Notes: generated by a model from the letters alone, not told the origin. Positions 46,288 through 55,077 are shown, numbered from the stretch's first letter. The stretch is DNA of 64,000 bases from Flavipsychrobacter sp. (GCA_024508935.1 JANINW010000054.1:48536-112535); one strand, 5' to 3'. Numbers and translations: made by a program.

Positions 46288-48510
46288 CTAAAACTTCAAA
46301 TTCAATCCCAGCATCCAATTGAAACCGGCCTGCGGAAAATAACGGTTATCAATTATCTGCTGTCCTTTTTCCTGGTACACATAGTACACATAGCCATTGC
46401 TTTCATAACGGCGGTCGAATATATTGTTAAGTGCCAGGGTGGCGGCCAATTCGCGGAAAGGCTTCATTTTTATGCTGTAGCGAAAACGTACATCGCACAG
46501 GGTATAGTCGCTGAGTGTACGTTTTTCATCTCCTGAATTATCCAGGTATTGTTTGCCTACGTATTTGCCGGACAGGTCCATTTCCAGTAATTGGTCATTT
46601 TTCATGTAACGGAACGGGGCAAATGTTACAGTTCCTGCTGCAATAGTTGCCGGAGATAGCGCGATAGGCGTGTTGCTGTGTTTGATGCCCAGCTGTGCAT
46701 AATTCGGGTCATCGTAGTTATCAATATACTCTGTAAAGTCTACTACTTTATTTTCAGAGAAGGTTGCATTGGCATTCAGGCGTATCCAATATGCCGGTAC
46801 AAAGCCTGCCTGCAATTCTATACCATGACGGAAGCTATTGGGTACGTTAGTACGCGTGTAGGCCCCTACATCATTTATCTTACCGGTAAGCACCAACTGA
46901 TCCTTATACATCATGTAATACAGGTTCACACCAGCACTCCATTTCTTTTTGTTTATTTCATAGCCTGCTTCTATATCATATAACCTTTCGGGCTTAGGCA
47001 GGCTGGTATCAGCAGCTTCAAAATCATCGCGGTTAGGCTCTTTATTGGCTACGGCAACAGATGCATATACTTTTTGCCTTTCACGGCTGTTGTTTGTGAT
47101 GAGATAAGTGGCACCGGCTTTAGGGTTTACGAAATTGTAATTAGCCTCCGGTTTCAGCGTTGGATTCTTACGGAAACCATTGATCATATAGGCTACATTA
47201 CGGTATTGGAGATCACCAAACAAGATGAGTTTTTTATTAATCGTATGCTGGGCTTTCGCATACAGGTTCAGATCATTCTTTTGTGCATCCAGCTTATACC
47301 AGCGATAGTCGGCAGGTACATTATACTGTGCCCATTTTATATAACCATAGTGGTTGCCGAGATACTGAGTCCAGCCACCACCAAAGGTGAGCTGTGTGTT
47401 TTTCTTGTCATACAGTAAAGAGAATACCGAACCATAATAATAATTGTCCAGCCATAGCTGGCGTATCATATCGGTGCTGGTTATGGTATCTGCTGCTGTT
47501 GGCGAAACGAAATCGGGCAAACCATAACTGCTGAAGGATTCTCCCATCCTGTATTCCTGGTAGTAGCCCTTACCCCTGGTAAGAAAAGTAGCAATATGTC
47601 CTGTAAGGTATTTATTGAACTTATGGTCGAGGAACAACTGGTAATAATCCTGCTGGTAGTTATCGGTCTGGTCGTTGTAATAATTACCGTCCGATTTCAA
47701 TCCCAGTTCATTGTACCTGCGATTGGTCCTTAAAGAATCTCCGGGTACGCCGTTCCATGCCTGCCCGGTTTTTTCTCTGCCCGTCATCAGCATAAAACGC
47801 AATGAGGTCTTCTTGCTTATCTCCCAGCCTGCTAATAATTGCAGCGATCTCAGATCGCTGGGCGAACGCCGGATGTATCCGTCTGATTTGATACGCGATA
47901 AGCGGACATCAAACTGGAAACCGCCTTTCAGCAAGCCGGTACCGGCACGTAGCGTGTTTTTCCAGGTATTGAAAGAACCATAGGTATTGCTTAATTCTGC
48001 CCCGGCATGTTCCATTTGTTGCATATTATTCAGGCTCATGGTAGCACCGAAGGCACCGGCGCCATTGGTAGATGTACCTACGCCACGCTGCAGTTGTATA
48101 GAACTAAGAGAAGAAGCTATATCCGGGAAATCGACAAAAAAAGCACCCTGCGATTCTGCATCATTTACCGGTATACCATTCATGGTCACGTTCATGCGGA
48201 TACCGTCCGTACCACGTATGCGCAGACCTGTATACCCAACGCCAGTACCGGCATCAGAGGTTACTACTGCCGATGGAGTGTACTGTAAAAGGTAAGGAAG
48301 GTCTTGCCCAAGGTTGGCTTTTTCAATCTCTTTTGCATTCAGTTCTGTCTTTGCAAAAGGTGCATCACTCGCGGCACGCAGTCCGCGTACTTCTACAGGC
48401 TGAAGCATTTGCTGTTTCAGCCTTACTGAATCAATTGTTTCTGTTTGTGCAATGGAAGCGGAGCCAAGGCCTAAAGTGGTAATGGCAAGCAAGTAATTTT
48501 TAAACTGCAT
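46288..48510 (-). CDS. TonB-dependent outer-membrane receptor, predicted thiamine importer
   Basis: This 740-residue receptor has a signal peptide (ending ASIAQTE), a plug domain at about 40-165 (DLPYLLQYTPSAVVTSDAG, GLRIRGTDGIRMNVTMNGIP, IQLQRGVGTSTNGAGAFGA) and a 22-strand-type barrel ending in Phe (FNWMLGLNLKF). There is no carboxypeptidase-like N-terminal extension and no SusD partner. The 5' leader carries a TPP riboswitch, so I infer uptake of thiamine or a precursor; thiamine-regulated TonB receptors are known in Bacteroidota. No thiamine biosynthesis or inner-membrane transporter gene is adjacent. The gene is monocistronic with its own terminator. Confidence 0.9.
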   Translation of the reverse strand: MQFKNYLLAITTLGLGSASIAQTETIDSVRLKQQMLQPVEVRGLRAASDAPFAKTELNAKEIEKANLGQDLPYLLQYTPSAVVTSDAGTGVGYTGLRIRGTDGIRMNVTMNGIPVNDAESQGAFFVDFPDIASSLSSIQLQRGVGTSTNGAGAFGATMSLNNMQQMEHAGAELSNTYGSFNTWKNTLRAGTGLLKGGFQFDVRLSRIKSDGYIRRSPSDLRSLQLLAGWEISKKTSLRFMLMTGREKTGQAWNGVPGDSLRTNRRYNELGLKSDGNYYNDQTDNYQQDYYQLFLDHKFNKYLTGHIATFLTRGKGYYQEYRMGESFSSYGLPDFVSPTAADTITSTDMIRQLWLDNYYYGSVFSLLYDKKNTQLTFGGGWTQYLGNHYGYIKWAQYNVPADYRWYKLDAQKNDLNLYAKAQHTINKKLILFGDLQYRNVAYMINGFRKNPTLKPEANYNFVNPKAGATYLITNNSRERQKVYASVAVANKEPNRDDFEAADTSLPKPERLYDIEAGYEINKKKWSAGVNLYYMMYKDQLVLTGKINDVGAYTRTNVPNSFRHGIELQAGFVPAYWIRLNANATFSENKVVDFTEYIDNYDDPNYAQLGIKHSNTPIALSPATIAAGTVTFAPFRYMKNDQLLEMDLSGKYVGKQYLDNSGDEKRTLSDYTLCDVRFRYSIKMKPFRELAATLALNNIFDRRYESNGYVYYVYQEKGQQIIDNRYFPQAGFNWMLGLNLKF

Positions 48511-48647
48511 GGCATAAATATTTCATTGTTAAAAATGAGGGGGCGCCATGCGATTCCGTTACATACTACATATGCAAATACATAAAGCGCTGGCCATTAC
48601 GCTAAACAAACCTGCAGAATGCAATAAGTAATACGGAGCTGATTTAC

Positions 48648-48727
48648 TTTTCCCTAACCGGCATTACCCGGTCCAGGTTCAGCGGGTATAATCTCAGCCT
48701 TTGTATTGAGGCACCCCGAACAACCCA
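48648..48727 (-). ncRNA. TPP (THI-box) riboswitch
   Basis: Read on the minus strand, the conserved blocks occur in order: CGGGGTGCC, then AGGCTGAGATTATACCCG, then TGAACCTGGACCGGGTAATG, then CCGGTTAGGGAAAAG. These are the pyrimidine-sensor CUGAGA block and the pyrophosphate-sensor block of the TPP aptamer. The aptamer ends about 137 nt before the TonB receptor ATG, leaving room for an expression platform. A -33/-7 promoter lies just upstream of it. The following 48511-48640 segment holds GGCGCC and other short complementary patches, but I cannot fix the switch mechanism. Confidence 0.95.
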
Positions 48728-48744
48728 ATTTTGGATTGACACAG

Positions 48745-48774
48745 CAAAGGTAAAAAAGCAAATTGGAAAACAAA
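48745..48774 (-). promoter_or_regulatory. Promoter of the TPP riboswitch/TonB receptor transcript
   Basis: Minus-strand TTTG (-33; 48771-48774) and TACCTTTG (-7; 48745-48752, perfect consensus) are separated by 18 nt, and the start of transcription falls about 10 nt before the aptamer. It is the best complete promoter in the window. Confidence 0.7.
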
Positions 48775-48822
48775 CGTGTATATACATTATTCCTTAACTT
48801 TACTTTTCTCACAAATTTAAAT

Positions 48823-50736
48823 ATGAAAAAATTATTTACTTTAATTGCTGCTGCAACAATAGGTATTCAAGCACAAAGCACTGCTCAAACAGTGCTTACC
48901 GAAGATTTTGAAAGTGTTGCAATTCCCGCACTACCGGCCACATGGACTCAAATGACAAAAGCTACCACTGGTTGGAAAAGCAACAGTGGCGCTTTGGCAT
49001 CTACCAATGGATGGGCAATACCTGCTACTACTAAGTACGCTGTGGTAGATGAGTGGAATAATAATGAAGATAACGACTCTACCATGCTGATAAGTCCCGC
49101 ATTCAGCCTAACAGGCGTTACCGGTGCTTATCTCACATTTGACTATTATTTTGTGTTGGCCAGCTATGGCGGAAACCCGGTTGAAAAAGCCGAAGTATGG
49201 ATATCGGATGATGGTGGTACCACATGGACCAGCATCAAAACACTTACCGGTGATCCTACCGAATGGCAATTTTCTGCTATTAGCCTTGCGGCGTATGATA
49301 ATAAACCAAACTTAAAAGTTGGTTTTTACTATAACGACGGTAAAGGCGGTACCAATAAGCTGATAGGTATGGCGGTTGATAATATCAAAATAGCCAAACC
49401 AAGCAATAACGATGTGTCTGTAGATGTTGTAACATTACCAAAACTGTCTCAAACAGAAATGGCTGCAGCTAATGGCACTATATTGAAATTCACTGTTATG
49501 AATAAGGGCGGTAATGCTATTACCTCTATTGATGCACAGTATAAAGTAGATGGTGGCACTGCTGTTACACAAACTTTTAGCAGCCTTAACATCGCACCTT
49601 TTGCCACTGCTACATTTACATTTACAACTGCATTAAGTGGTATCAGCGTAAGCACGCATACTATAGAAGTAGAAGCTACTCAAGTGAATGGTGGTGCAGA
49701 TGCTAATCCAGGCGACAATAAAAAATCAGCCAATTTTATTGGCGCATCGCAAAGTACAGCGCGCCCATGCCTGATAGAGGAATTCAGCTCTTCTACCTGC
49801 GCACCATGCGCCAGCTTCAATGCCACATTCGATCCGTTTATGGAAACTATAGGTGCGAATGTGCCCGGTTCAGGCGTTAACCTGATCAAATATCAAATGA
49901 ACTGGCCTCCTCCAGGTACAGACCCAAGTTATAACGGACATGGTATCAGTCGCCAGGGCTATTACGGTGTAAACTCAATCCCTGATCATTTTGTAAACGG
50001 TATGCAGGGCGGGAACGGCGACCAGGCTGAAGTAGATGAATGTAAATCAGGTACTGCATTTATGAATATTGATGGTACTTATACTATAACTAATGATTCT
50101 TTAAAGATCAATGTAAACGTAACTCCTTTCATTACAACTACAGGCACATATAAAGTATATATTGCAGCAGTTGAGAAAGATTACTATTACAATGGTGGTA
50201 CTACCAGTCAAAAACATTATATACAGATCATGCGTATGATGTTTCCTAGCGGTGCCGGTAATACAATAAGTAGTTGGTCAGACAATTCAGCTCAGAATTT
50301 CAACTTCGCAGCTAAGTTTGATATCGGTAATAACAAACAAAAAGATTATCACTTCTGGACTCATCCCAAAAACAGCGTATTAGTTGTGTTCGTTCAAAGT
50401 GATGCGAGCAAAGATATCCTTCAGTCTAAAGTAATTGAGGCTCAATGGCCAACTAATGTTAAAGATTTCAGCAATGGTATCAACCACACAATGGTGTATC
50501 CTAATCCTGCACAAGATTTTACCACAGTTGCTTTCAACCTGAACAATGCAGATAAAGTACAGGTACAGGTTCTTGATGCAATAGGCCGTGTTGTTTACGC
50601 TGTGGCAAGCCAGCAGATGGCTGCAGGGCTGAATGAAGTACGCATTCCTACTGCTTCACTGAGTACCGGCGCTTATACCATCAAAATTCAATCGGATAAT
50701 GCTATTGCTACAGAACGCCTTTCTGTTGTGAAATAA
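48823..50736 (+). CDS. Secreted choice-of-anchor / Omp28-like protein with T9SS type A sorting domain
   Basis: This 637-residue secreted protein uses the ATG at 48823, which opens the signal peptide MKKLFTLIAAATIGIQAQST. Residues ~25-190 form a MAM-like 'choice-of-anchor J' beta-sandwich (EDFESVAIPALPATW ... SPAFSLTGVTGAYLTFDYYF ... AVDNIKIAKPS). A CARDB/Ig-like domain spans ~195-300. An Omp28-type thioredoxin-like domain with a CxxC (EEFSSSTCAPCASFN) starts near 325. The C-terminus (MVYPNPAQDFTTVAFNL ... LSTGAYTIKIQSDN) is a type A T9SS signal. It is divergent from the thiamine-regulated receptor but not obviously linked to it. Confidence 0.87.
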   Translation: MKKLFTLIAAATIGIQAQSTAQTVLTEDFESVAIPALPATWTQMTKATTGWKSNSGALASTNGWAIPATTKYAVVDEWNNNEDNDSTMLISPAFSLTGVTGAYLTFDYYFVLASYGGNPVEKAEVWISDDGGTTWTSIKTLTGDPTEWQFSAISLAAYDNKPNLKVGFYYNDGKGGTNKLIGMAVDNIKIAKPSNNDVSVDVVTLPKLSQTEMAAANGTILKFTVMNKGGNAITSIDAQYKVDGGTAVTQTFSSLNIAPFATATFTFTTALSGISVSTHTIEVEATQVNGGADANPGDNKKSANFIGASQSTARPCLIEEFSSSTCAPCASFNATFDPFMETIGANVPGSGVNLIKYQMNWPPPGTDPSYNGHGISRQGYYGVNSIPDHFVNGMQGGNGDQAEVDECKSGTAFMNIDGTYTITNDSLKINVNVTPFITTTGTYKVYIAAVEKDYYYNGGTTSQKHYIQIMRMMFPSGAGNTISSWSDNSAQNFNFAAKFDIGNNKQKDYHFWTHPKNSVLVVFVQSDASKDILQSKVIEAQWPTNVKDFSNGINHTMVYPNPAQDFTTVAFNLNNADKVQVQVLDAIGRVVYAVASQQMAAGLNEVRIPTASLSTGAYTIKIQSDNAIATERLSVVK

Positions 50737-50755
50737 TTATTGATATAGTCTTTAT

Positions 50756-50787
50756 AAAAAAACCTCCGCAAATGCGGAGGTTTTTTT
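50756..50787. terminator. Bidirectional terminator
   Basis: AAAAAAACCTCCGC pairs with GCGGAGGTTTTTTT around the loop AAAT, so both strands end in T-runs. It lies between two converging genes and overlaps the last codon of the 109-residue protein. Confidence 0.9.
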
Positions 50788-51115
50788 ATTTACCGAAGTA
50801 GTTGATCACGGCTTCTTTTAATAGCCGCTCCTGCCCATCCAATCCTACTGTCTCTACTGGCTTTAGTTGCATATAATGCGGCCAGCCATCTGCATCTGTA
50901 CCTTCATATTCGTAGTAACCAAACTGGCTCAGCAGTTTACATACTGCTACATGCATCAAATCTTGCTTCTGTTCTTTGCTAAACTTGCGGCGTGGCAGGT
51001 TACCAAATTCGTTTACTCCTACCAGGAATAATACGCCTTCCATATCCGGTATTTTACCAAACCTTTCTTCCAGGAACTGTTCTACTTCTTTCCAGCGTTG
51101 TTCGAAATTTTCCAT
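50786..51115 (-). CDS. Small conserved protein of unknown function
   Basis: This 109-residue soluble protein starts at the ATG at 51113-51115. It is predicted mostly alpha-helical, with an N-terminal 'MENFEQRWKEVEQFLEERFG', a conserved-looking 'MEGVLFLVGVNEFGNLPRRKFSKEQKQ' and a C-terminal acidic and aromatic stretch 'YYEYEGTDADGWPHY'. I believe it is one of the short uncharacterised proteins common in Chitinophagales, but I cannot name the family. A perfect -7 box lies 9 nt before the ATG. Confidence 0.72.
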   Translation of the reverse strand: MENFEQRWKEVEQFLEERFGKIPDMEGVLFLVGVNEFGNLPRRKFSKEQKQDLMHVAVCKLLSQFGYYEYEGTDADGWPHYMQLKPVETVGLDGQERLLKEAVINYFGK

Positions 51116-51124
51116 AAATGGCTT

Positions 51125-51132
51125 CAAAAGTA
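51125..51132 (-). promoter_or_regulatory. -7 promoter box of the 109-residue protein gene
   Basis: Minus-strand TACTTTTG, a perfect TAnnTTTG, ends 9 nt before the ATG. The longer in-frame start at 51145 would lie upstream of this box, which supports the shorter protein. Confidence 0.5.
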
Positions 51133-51245
51133 CCGATTTTCCCATGTCGTTTGGTTTAACGCAGTTTTAACAGCCATTGAATTACTGTTCGTAATATTTT
51201 TGAGATGTAATATATTGCCAACAGATAGTATTGCTGAATATAGCT

Positions 51246-52253
51246 ATGGAACCAACTGCAACATCAACCGACATCCGCGAACTGAATGAACGCATCCACC
51301 AGCAGAGTGCTTTTATAGACCTGCTGATGATGGAGCTGAATAAGGCACTGGTAGGGCAAAAACATATGGTGGAACGCCTGCTAATAGGCTTGCTGGCCAA
51401 TGGCCACGTGCTGCTGGAAGGCGTACCCGGCCTGGCGAAGACGCTGGCTATTAAATCATTGGCATCAGCCATACATGCCCGTTTTGCCCGTATACAATTC
51501 ACCCCCGACCTGCTGCCTGCTGACGTATTGGGAACGATGGTATATAACCCGCAGGCACATGAATTCTCGGTGCGCAAAGGACCTATATTCTCCAATTTCA
51601 TCCTGGCAGATGAGATAAACCGTGCACCGGCAAAAGTCCAGAGCGCCTTGCTGGAAGCCATGCAGGAACGCCAGGTGACCATCGGTGACAATACTTATAA
51701 GCTGGAAGAGCCTTTCCTGGTATTGGCTACACAAAACCCGATAGAGCAGGAAGGTACCAATGAGCTGCCTGAAGCACAGGTAGACCGTTTTATGCTGAAG
51801 GTGGTGATCACCTATCCTAAAAAAGACGAAGAACGCCATATCATCCGCTACAACCTGAATCCCGAAGGCATGCCTAAGATAAACCAGGTAGTAAGCACAG
51901 ATGATATACTGCGCGCCCGCAAGCTGGTACGCGAAGTGTATATGGATGAGAAGATAGAGCAGTATATACTGGACATAGTATTTGCTACCCGCTACCCTGA
52001 AGAATTTAAATTGGGTAAGCTGAAGCCGCTCATTAGCTATGGTGCATCTCCCCGTGCAAGCATCAGCCTGGCCCTGGCCGCTAAAGCTTATGCATTCATA
52101 AAACGCCGCGGCTATGTGATACCCGAAGATATACGCGCTGTATGCCACGATGTAATGCGCCACCGTATCGGCGTTACTTACGAGGCCGAAGCAGAGAATA
52201 TTACCAGCGAGCAGATACTGAATGATATACTGAATGTGGTAGAAGTACCTTGA
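51246..52253 (+). CDS. MoxR-family AAA+ ATPase
   Basis: This 335-residue MoxR/RavA-type AAA+ chaperone has Walker A LLEGVPGLAKTLAIKSL near residue 55 and Walker B FILADEINRAPAKVQSALLE. The sensor and arginine-finger region is TQNPIEQEGTNELPEAQVDRFM, and the C-terminal lid has ISYGASPRASISLALAAKA. MoxR ATPases help assemble or activate metal-dependent and membrane complexes. Their usual partners (DUF58 and BatA/BatB von Willebrand proteins) are not next to it; serS follows after a terminator. The ATG at 51246 is preferred to the TTG at 51231. Confidence 0.9.
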   Translation: MEPTATSTDIRELNERIHQQSAFIDLLMMELNKALVGQKHMVERLLIGLLANGHVLLEGVPGLAKTLAIKSLASAIHARFARIQFTPDLLPADVLGTMVYNPQAHEFSVRKGPIFSNFILADEINRAPAKVQSALLEAMQERQVTIGDNTYKLEEPFLVLATQNPIEQEGTNELPEAQVDRFMLKVVITYPKKDEERHIIRYNLNPEGMPKINQVVSTDDILRARKLVREVYMDEKIEQYILDIVFATRYPEEFKLGKLKPLISYGASPRASISLALAAKAYAFIKRRGYVIPEDIRAVCHDVMRHRIGVTYEAEAENITSEQILNDILNVVEVP

Positions 52254-52298
52254 TAAATGGCTGAATTGCTCAATAACGCAATGGCTCAATATTTCTAT

Positions 52299-52325
52299 AA
52301 CCCGCTTTAGGCGGGTTTTTTATTT
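52299..52325 (+). terminator. Terminator after the MoxR gene
   Basis: AACCCGC (52299-52305) pairs with GCGGGTT (52311-52317) around a 5-nt loop, and a T-rich run follows. Confidence 0.8.
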
Positions 52326-52329
52326 AAAC

Positions 52330-52337
52330 TATATTTG
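52330..52337 (+). promoter_or_regulatory. -7 promoter box of serS
   Basis: TATATTTG, a perfect TAnnTTTG, lies 17 nt before the serS ATG and immediately after the MoxR terminator. Confidence 0.55.
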
Positions 52338-52354
52338 CGGCACAAATAATATAT

Positions 52355-53626
52355 ATGCTGCCCATACATTTATTCAGGCAAAATAAAGAACTGGTACTGG
52401 AAGGATTGAAGAAGAAACACTTTAAACAACCCGAACTGGTAGACGCTATCATTGATATTGACGAACGCCGCAGGCAACTGCAGGTAGAAAACGATACTAT
52501 TGCTGCTTCGGTGAATGCCGCCTCTAAAAATATTGGCCAGCTAATGGCCAAAGGTGAGAAAGAAGAGGCTGAAAAACTGAAAGCTGAGGTTGCACAATAT
52601 AAAGAGAAAGCAAAGGAACTATCTCAAAAACTGGCTGAACTGGAAACAGAACAGCACGATCTGGTTATACAATTGCCTAACCTGCCCCACAGCAGCGTAC
52701 CTGAAGGTAAAACACCTGAAGAGAATGAAGTGGTACGCGCCGGAGGAACAAGGCCAGACCTTAGTGCGCAGAAACTACCGCATTGGGAGCTGACAGAAAA
52801 ATACAAGCTTATAGATTTCGAACTAGGCAATAAAATTACCGGTAGTGGTTTCCCTGTGTATATGGGGCAAGGTGCTAAACTGCAGCGCGCACTCATCAGC
52901 TATTTCCTTAACTACAATATTGACGCAGGATACAAGGAATATATGCCGCCGCATATGGTAAACTACGATACTGCTTACGGTACCGGCCAGTTGCCTGATA
53001 AAGAAGGCCAGATGTATCATGTAACAGAAGATAAGTTTTACCTGATACCAACAGCAGAAGTACCCGTAACAAATATATACCGCGATACCATACTTGCAGA
53101 AGCCGACCTTCCGGTAAAAATGACGGCATACACTCCTTGCTTCCGCCGCGAGGCCGGTTCTTATGGCAAGGATGTACGCGGCCTGAACCGCCTGCACCAG
53201 TTTGATAAAGTAGAAGTGGTGCAGCTGGCGCACCCTGAGAAGAGCTACGAGGTGCTGGAAACTATGGTAGCACACGTAGAAAAACTGTTGCAGTCATTGG
53301 GATTGGAATACCGTATACTACGCCTGTGTGCCGGCGATATGAGCTTTACTTCTGCACTTACTTATGATTTTGAAGTATATAGTGCTGCACAGGAGCGTTG
53401 GCTGGAAGTTAGCTCTGTTTCTAATTTTGAAATGTTCCAGGCAAACAGGATGAAAATACGTTTTAAAGACGGCAGCGGGAAAACGCAACTGGTACATACA
53501 TTGAATGGAAGTTCACTGGCATTGCCACGCATCGTAGCCTGCCTGCTCGAAAACAATCAAACGCCGGAGGGCATAAAAATACCGCAGGTATTACAGCCAT
53601 ATTTCGGCAGTGATATGATAAAGTAA
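52355..53626 (+). CDS. serS: Seryl-tRNA synthetase
   Basis: This 423-residue class II synthetase charges tRNA-Ser. Residues ~30-105 form the long antiparallel coiled-coil arm that grips the tRNA variable arm. The core has TAEVPVTNIYRD, motif 2 YTPCFRREAGSYGKDVRGL, and motif 3 LNGSSLALPRIVACLLENNQ. Length is typical. It has its own -7 box and is followed by the small DUF4293 gene. Confidence 0.96.
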   Translation: MLPIHLFRQNKELVLEGLKKKHFKQPELVDAIIDIDERRRQLQVENDTIAASVNAASKNIGQLMAKGEKEEAEKLKAEVAQYKEKAKELSQKLAELETEQHDLVIQLPNLPHSSVPEGKTPEENEVVRAGGTRPDLSAQKLPHWELTEKYKLIDFELGNKITGSGFPVYMGQGAKLQRALISYFLNYNIDAGYKEYMPPHMVNYDTAYGTGQLPDKEGQMYHVTEDKFYLIPTAEVPVTNIYRDTILAEADLPVKMTAYTPCFRREAGSYGKDVRGLNRLHQFDKVEVVQLAHPEKSYEVLETMVAHVEKLLQSLGLEYRILRLCAGDMSFTSALTYDFEVYSAAQERWLEVSSVSNFEMFQANRMKIRFKDGSGKTQLVHTLNGSSLALPRIVACLLENNQTPEGIKIPQVLQPYFGSDMIK

Positions 53627-53666
53627 ATTACTCAAAGACCCTTTAGGGGTTTGGGGTATTAATTAT

Positions 53667-53674
53667 TATTTTTG
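53667..53674 (+). promoter_or_regulatory. -7 promoter box of the DUF4293 gene
   Basis: TATTTTTG, a perfect TAnnTTTG, ends 7 nt before the ATG at 53682. The predicted mRNA is leaderless or nearly so. Confidence 0.45.
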
Positions 53675-53681
53675 ACTTACT

Positions 53682-54119
53682 ATGATACAAAGGATACAAT
53701 CTGTATGGCTGCTGCTTGCAGCGTTGTGCAATACCGGACTTTTCTTTTTTGATATATACCGAGCGCATATAATGGTAAATGGGGTAGACACCCTACAAAG
53801 TATACGGGTGAACGATCATTACCCCATGCTGCTTGTTGCGCTGGTTATTACGGTAATGCCGGCGATAGCTATTTTCCTGTTTAAAAACCGCAAACGCCAA
53901 AGGCTAATTGCCATACTGGCAATGGTGTTCACAGCAGGCTTTATATCGCAGGCATTGATGCGTGTGGGTAATTTCAACAACCAGGTGCCCGCGCCAACTA
54001 ACGGTAGTTATTGGATAGGTGCTGTATTACCCGCCATCGCCATTATATTTTTAGGCATGGCTATCGGCGGCATCAATAAGGATATGAAACTGGTAAAATC
54101 TTTAGACAGGTTAAGATAA
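53682..54119 (+). CDS. DUF4293 family four-helix membrane protein
   Basis: This 145-residue protein has four transmembrane helices. The start MIQRIQSVWLLLAALCNTGLFFF and the helix pairs around 'NDHYPMLLVALVITVMPAIAIFLFKNRKRQRLIAILAM' match DUF4293, a Bacteroidota family of unknown function. The basic loop KNRKRQR between helices 2 and 3 should lie in the cytoplasm, and the C-terminal DKDMKLVKSLDRLR-type tail is also cytoplasmic. It follows serS by 55 nt and has its own promoter box. Confidence 0.88.
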   Translation: MIQRIQSVWLLLAALCNTGLFFFDIYRAHIMVNGVDTLQSIRVNDHYPMLLVALVITVMPAIAIFLFKNRKRQRLIAILAMVFTAGFISQALMRVGNFNNQVPAPTNGSYWIGAVLPAIAIIFLGMAIGGINKDMKLVKSLDRLR

Positions 54120-54137
54120 CTTCATACCATTACAAGA

Positions 54138-54169
54138 AAGCCCGGCATCTGTTATGCCGGGCTTTTTTT
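54138..54169. terminator. Terminator between the DUF4293 and beta-barrel genes
   Basis: An 11-bp perfect stem AAGCCCGGCAT/ATGCCGGGCTT (54138-54148 with 54154-54164) is followed by a T-run on the plus strand. It serves the DUF4293 gene and perhaps the convergent gene. Confidence 0.85.
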
Positions 54170-54186
54170 ATGCTGTAAAAATAATA

Positions 54187-55077
54187 TTAAAATGCCAGGG
54201 CCACACCTGCATTGATACCTATATTGCTCATGGGCAGGGAGTAAGTGGCATCCGTATTACTGCCACCTGTTTTAGTTCCATACTTTATAGACGGTACATT
54301 AGAGACGGAATAACTAACTCCATCTTGCTGGTAAGAGGTCATTACATCTTCTTTTACATAAGCAGAAAACGAGACCAGGTTTGCTTCGGCCCAAATAGAA
54401 ATATAAGGAGTCACTTTATAGCCTAGCCCTAATGCTCCACCAAATCCGGGATGAAATTTTGTTTTAGTATTGTAAGAAACAGCAATCGTACTTACATCAT
54501 TGGTGCCAATAAGGTTACTTGTTTGCACAATATCGGAAGTAGGTTTTACCCTAAGCGGTAGTACTATGCTACCCTTTGCATATACATTCAGCTTGCGTCC
54601 CCCGCTTTGCAGTACTACAGATGGCAGCAGCAGGATAGAATTTTTTACAGATTGCTTTATCTCCTGCCTATAAGTGCGTGTACGGTCTGCCGAAGGGAAA
54701 GTGATCGTCGTTTTATATTCTTTTGCCGCCACGCCAAAGTTTGCACCCAATTCTACGCCCAGGTTCCTGGTAAAGATATACCCTGCATCTACGTGCACCT
54801 GTCCGCCCGATGAAAATGAAACTTTTTTCAGGTCATACGTATCAAAACCCGAACCATTGGAACTACCCGCAGTGCCGCTGAGCGGTGCACCATCAGTGCC
54901 AAGTGTTTGTCCTGCATTAGGGAAGGCATAGCCGGCACCCAGGCGAAAATAAAACCCGCTCGACGGCATTTTCTTTGCCTCCTCTTCTTTCTTGTTTACC
55001 GGTTGTTTTTTTACATATTGGGCAAAACCTGCATTGCTGATGGCAACAGCTATTGTTATCAATAATATCCGTTTCAT
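54187..55077 (-). CDS. Outer-membrane beta-barrel protein (OmpA-like/porin-family fold)
   Basis: This 296-residue exported protein has signal peptide MKRILLITIAVAISNAGFAQ and a short Lys/Glu-rich linker (KKQPVNKKEEEAKK). Eight or more amphipathic strands start with GFYFRLGAGYAFPNAG and end with a C-terminal aromatic strand (SNIGINAGVALAF). It belongs to the broad 'outer membrane beta-barrel' group; there is no peptidoglycan-binding OmpA C-domain. Ligand and function are unknown. A near-consensus -7 box (TATCTTCG, one mismatch) lies about 17 nt upstream. Confidence 0.78.
   Translation of the reverse strand: MKRILLITIAVAISNAGFAQYVKKQPVNKKEEEAKKMPSSGFYFRLGAGYAFPNAGQTLGTDGAPLSGTAGSSNGSGFDTYDLKKVSFSSGGQVHVDAGYIFTRNLGVELGANFGVAAKEYKTTITFPSADRTRTYRQEIKQSVKNSILLLPSVVLQSGGRKLNVYAKGSIVLPLRVKPTSDIVQTSNLIGTNDVSTIAVSYNTKTKFHPGFGGALGLGYKVTPYISIWAEANLVSFSAYVKEDVMTSYQQDGVSYSVSNVPSIKYGTKTGGSNTDATYSLPMSNIGINAGVALAF

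Noticed and set aside
51465-52289. 274-residue antisense frame opposite the MoxR gene
   Set aside because: Tyr/Cys/His-rich with no recognisable domain; runs across the whole MoxR coding frame.
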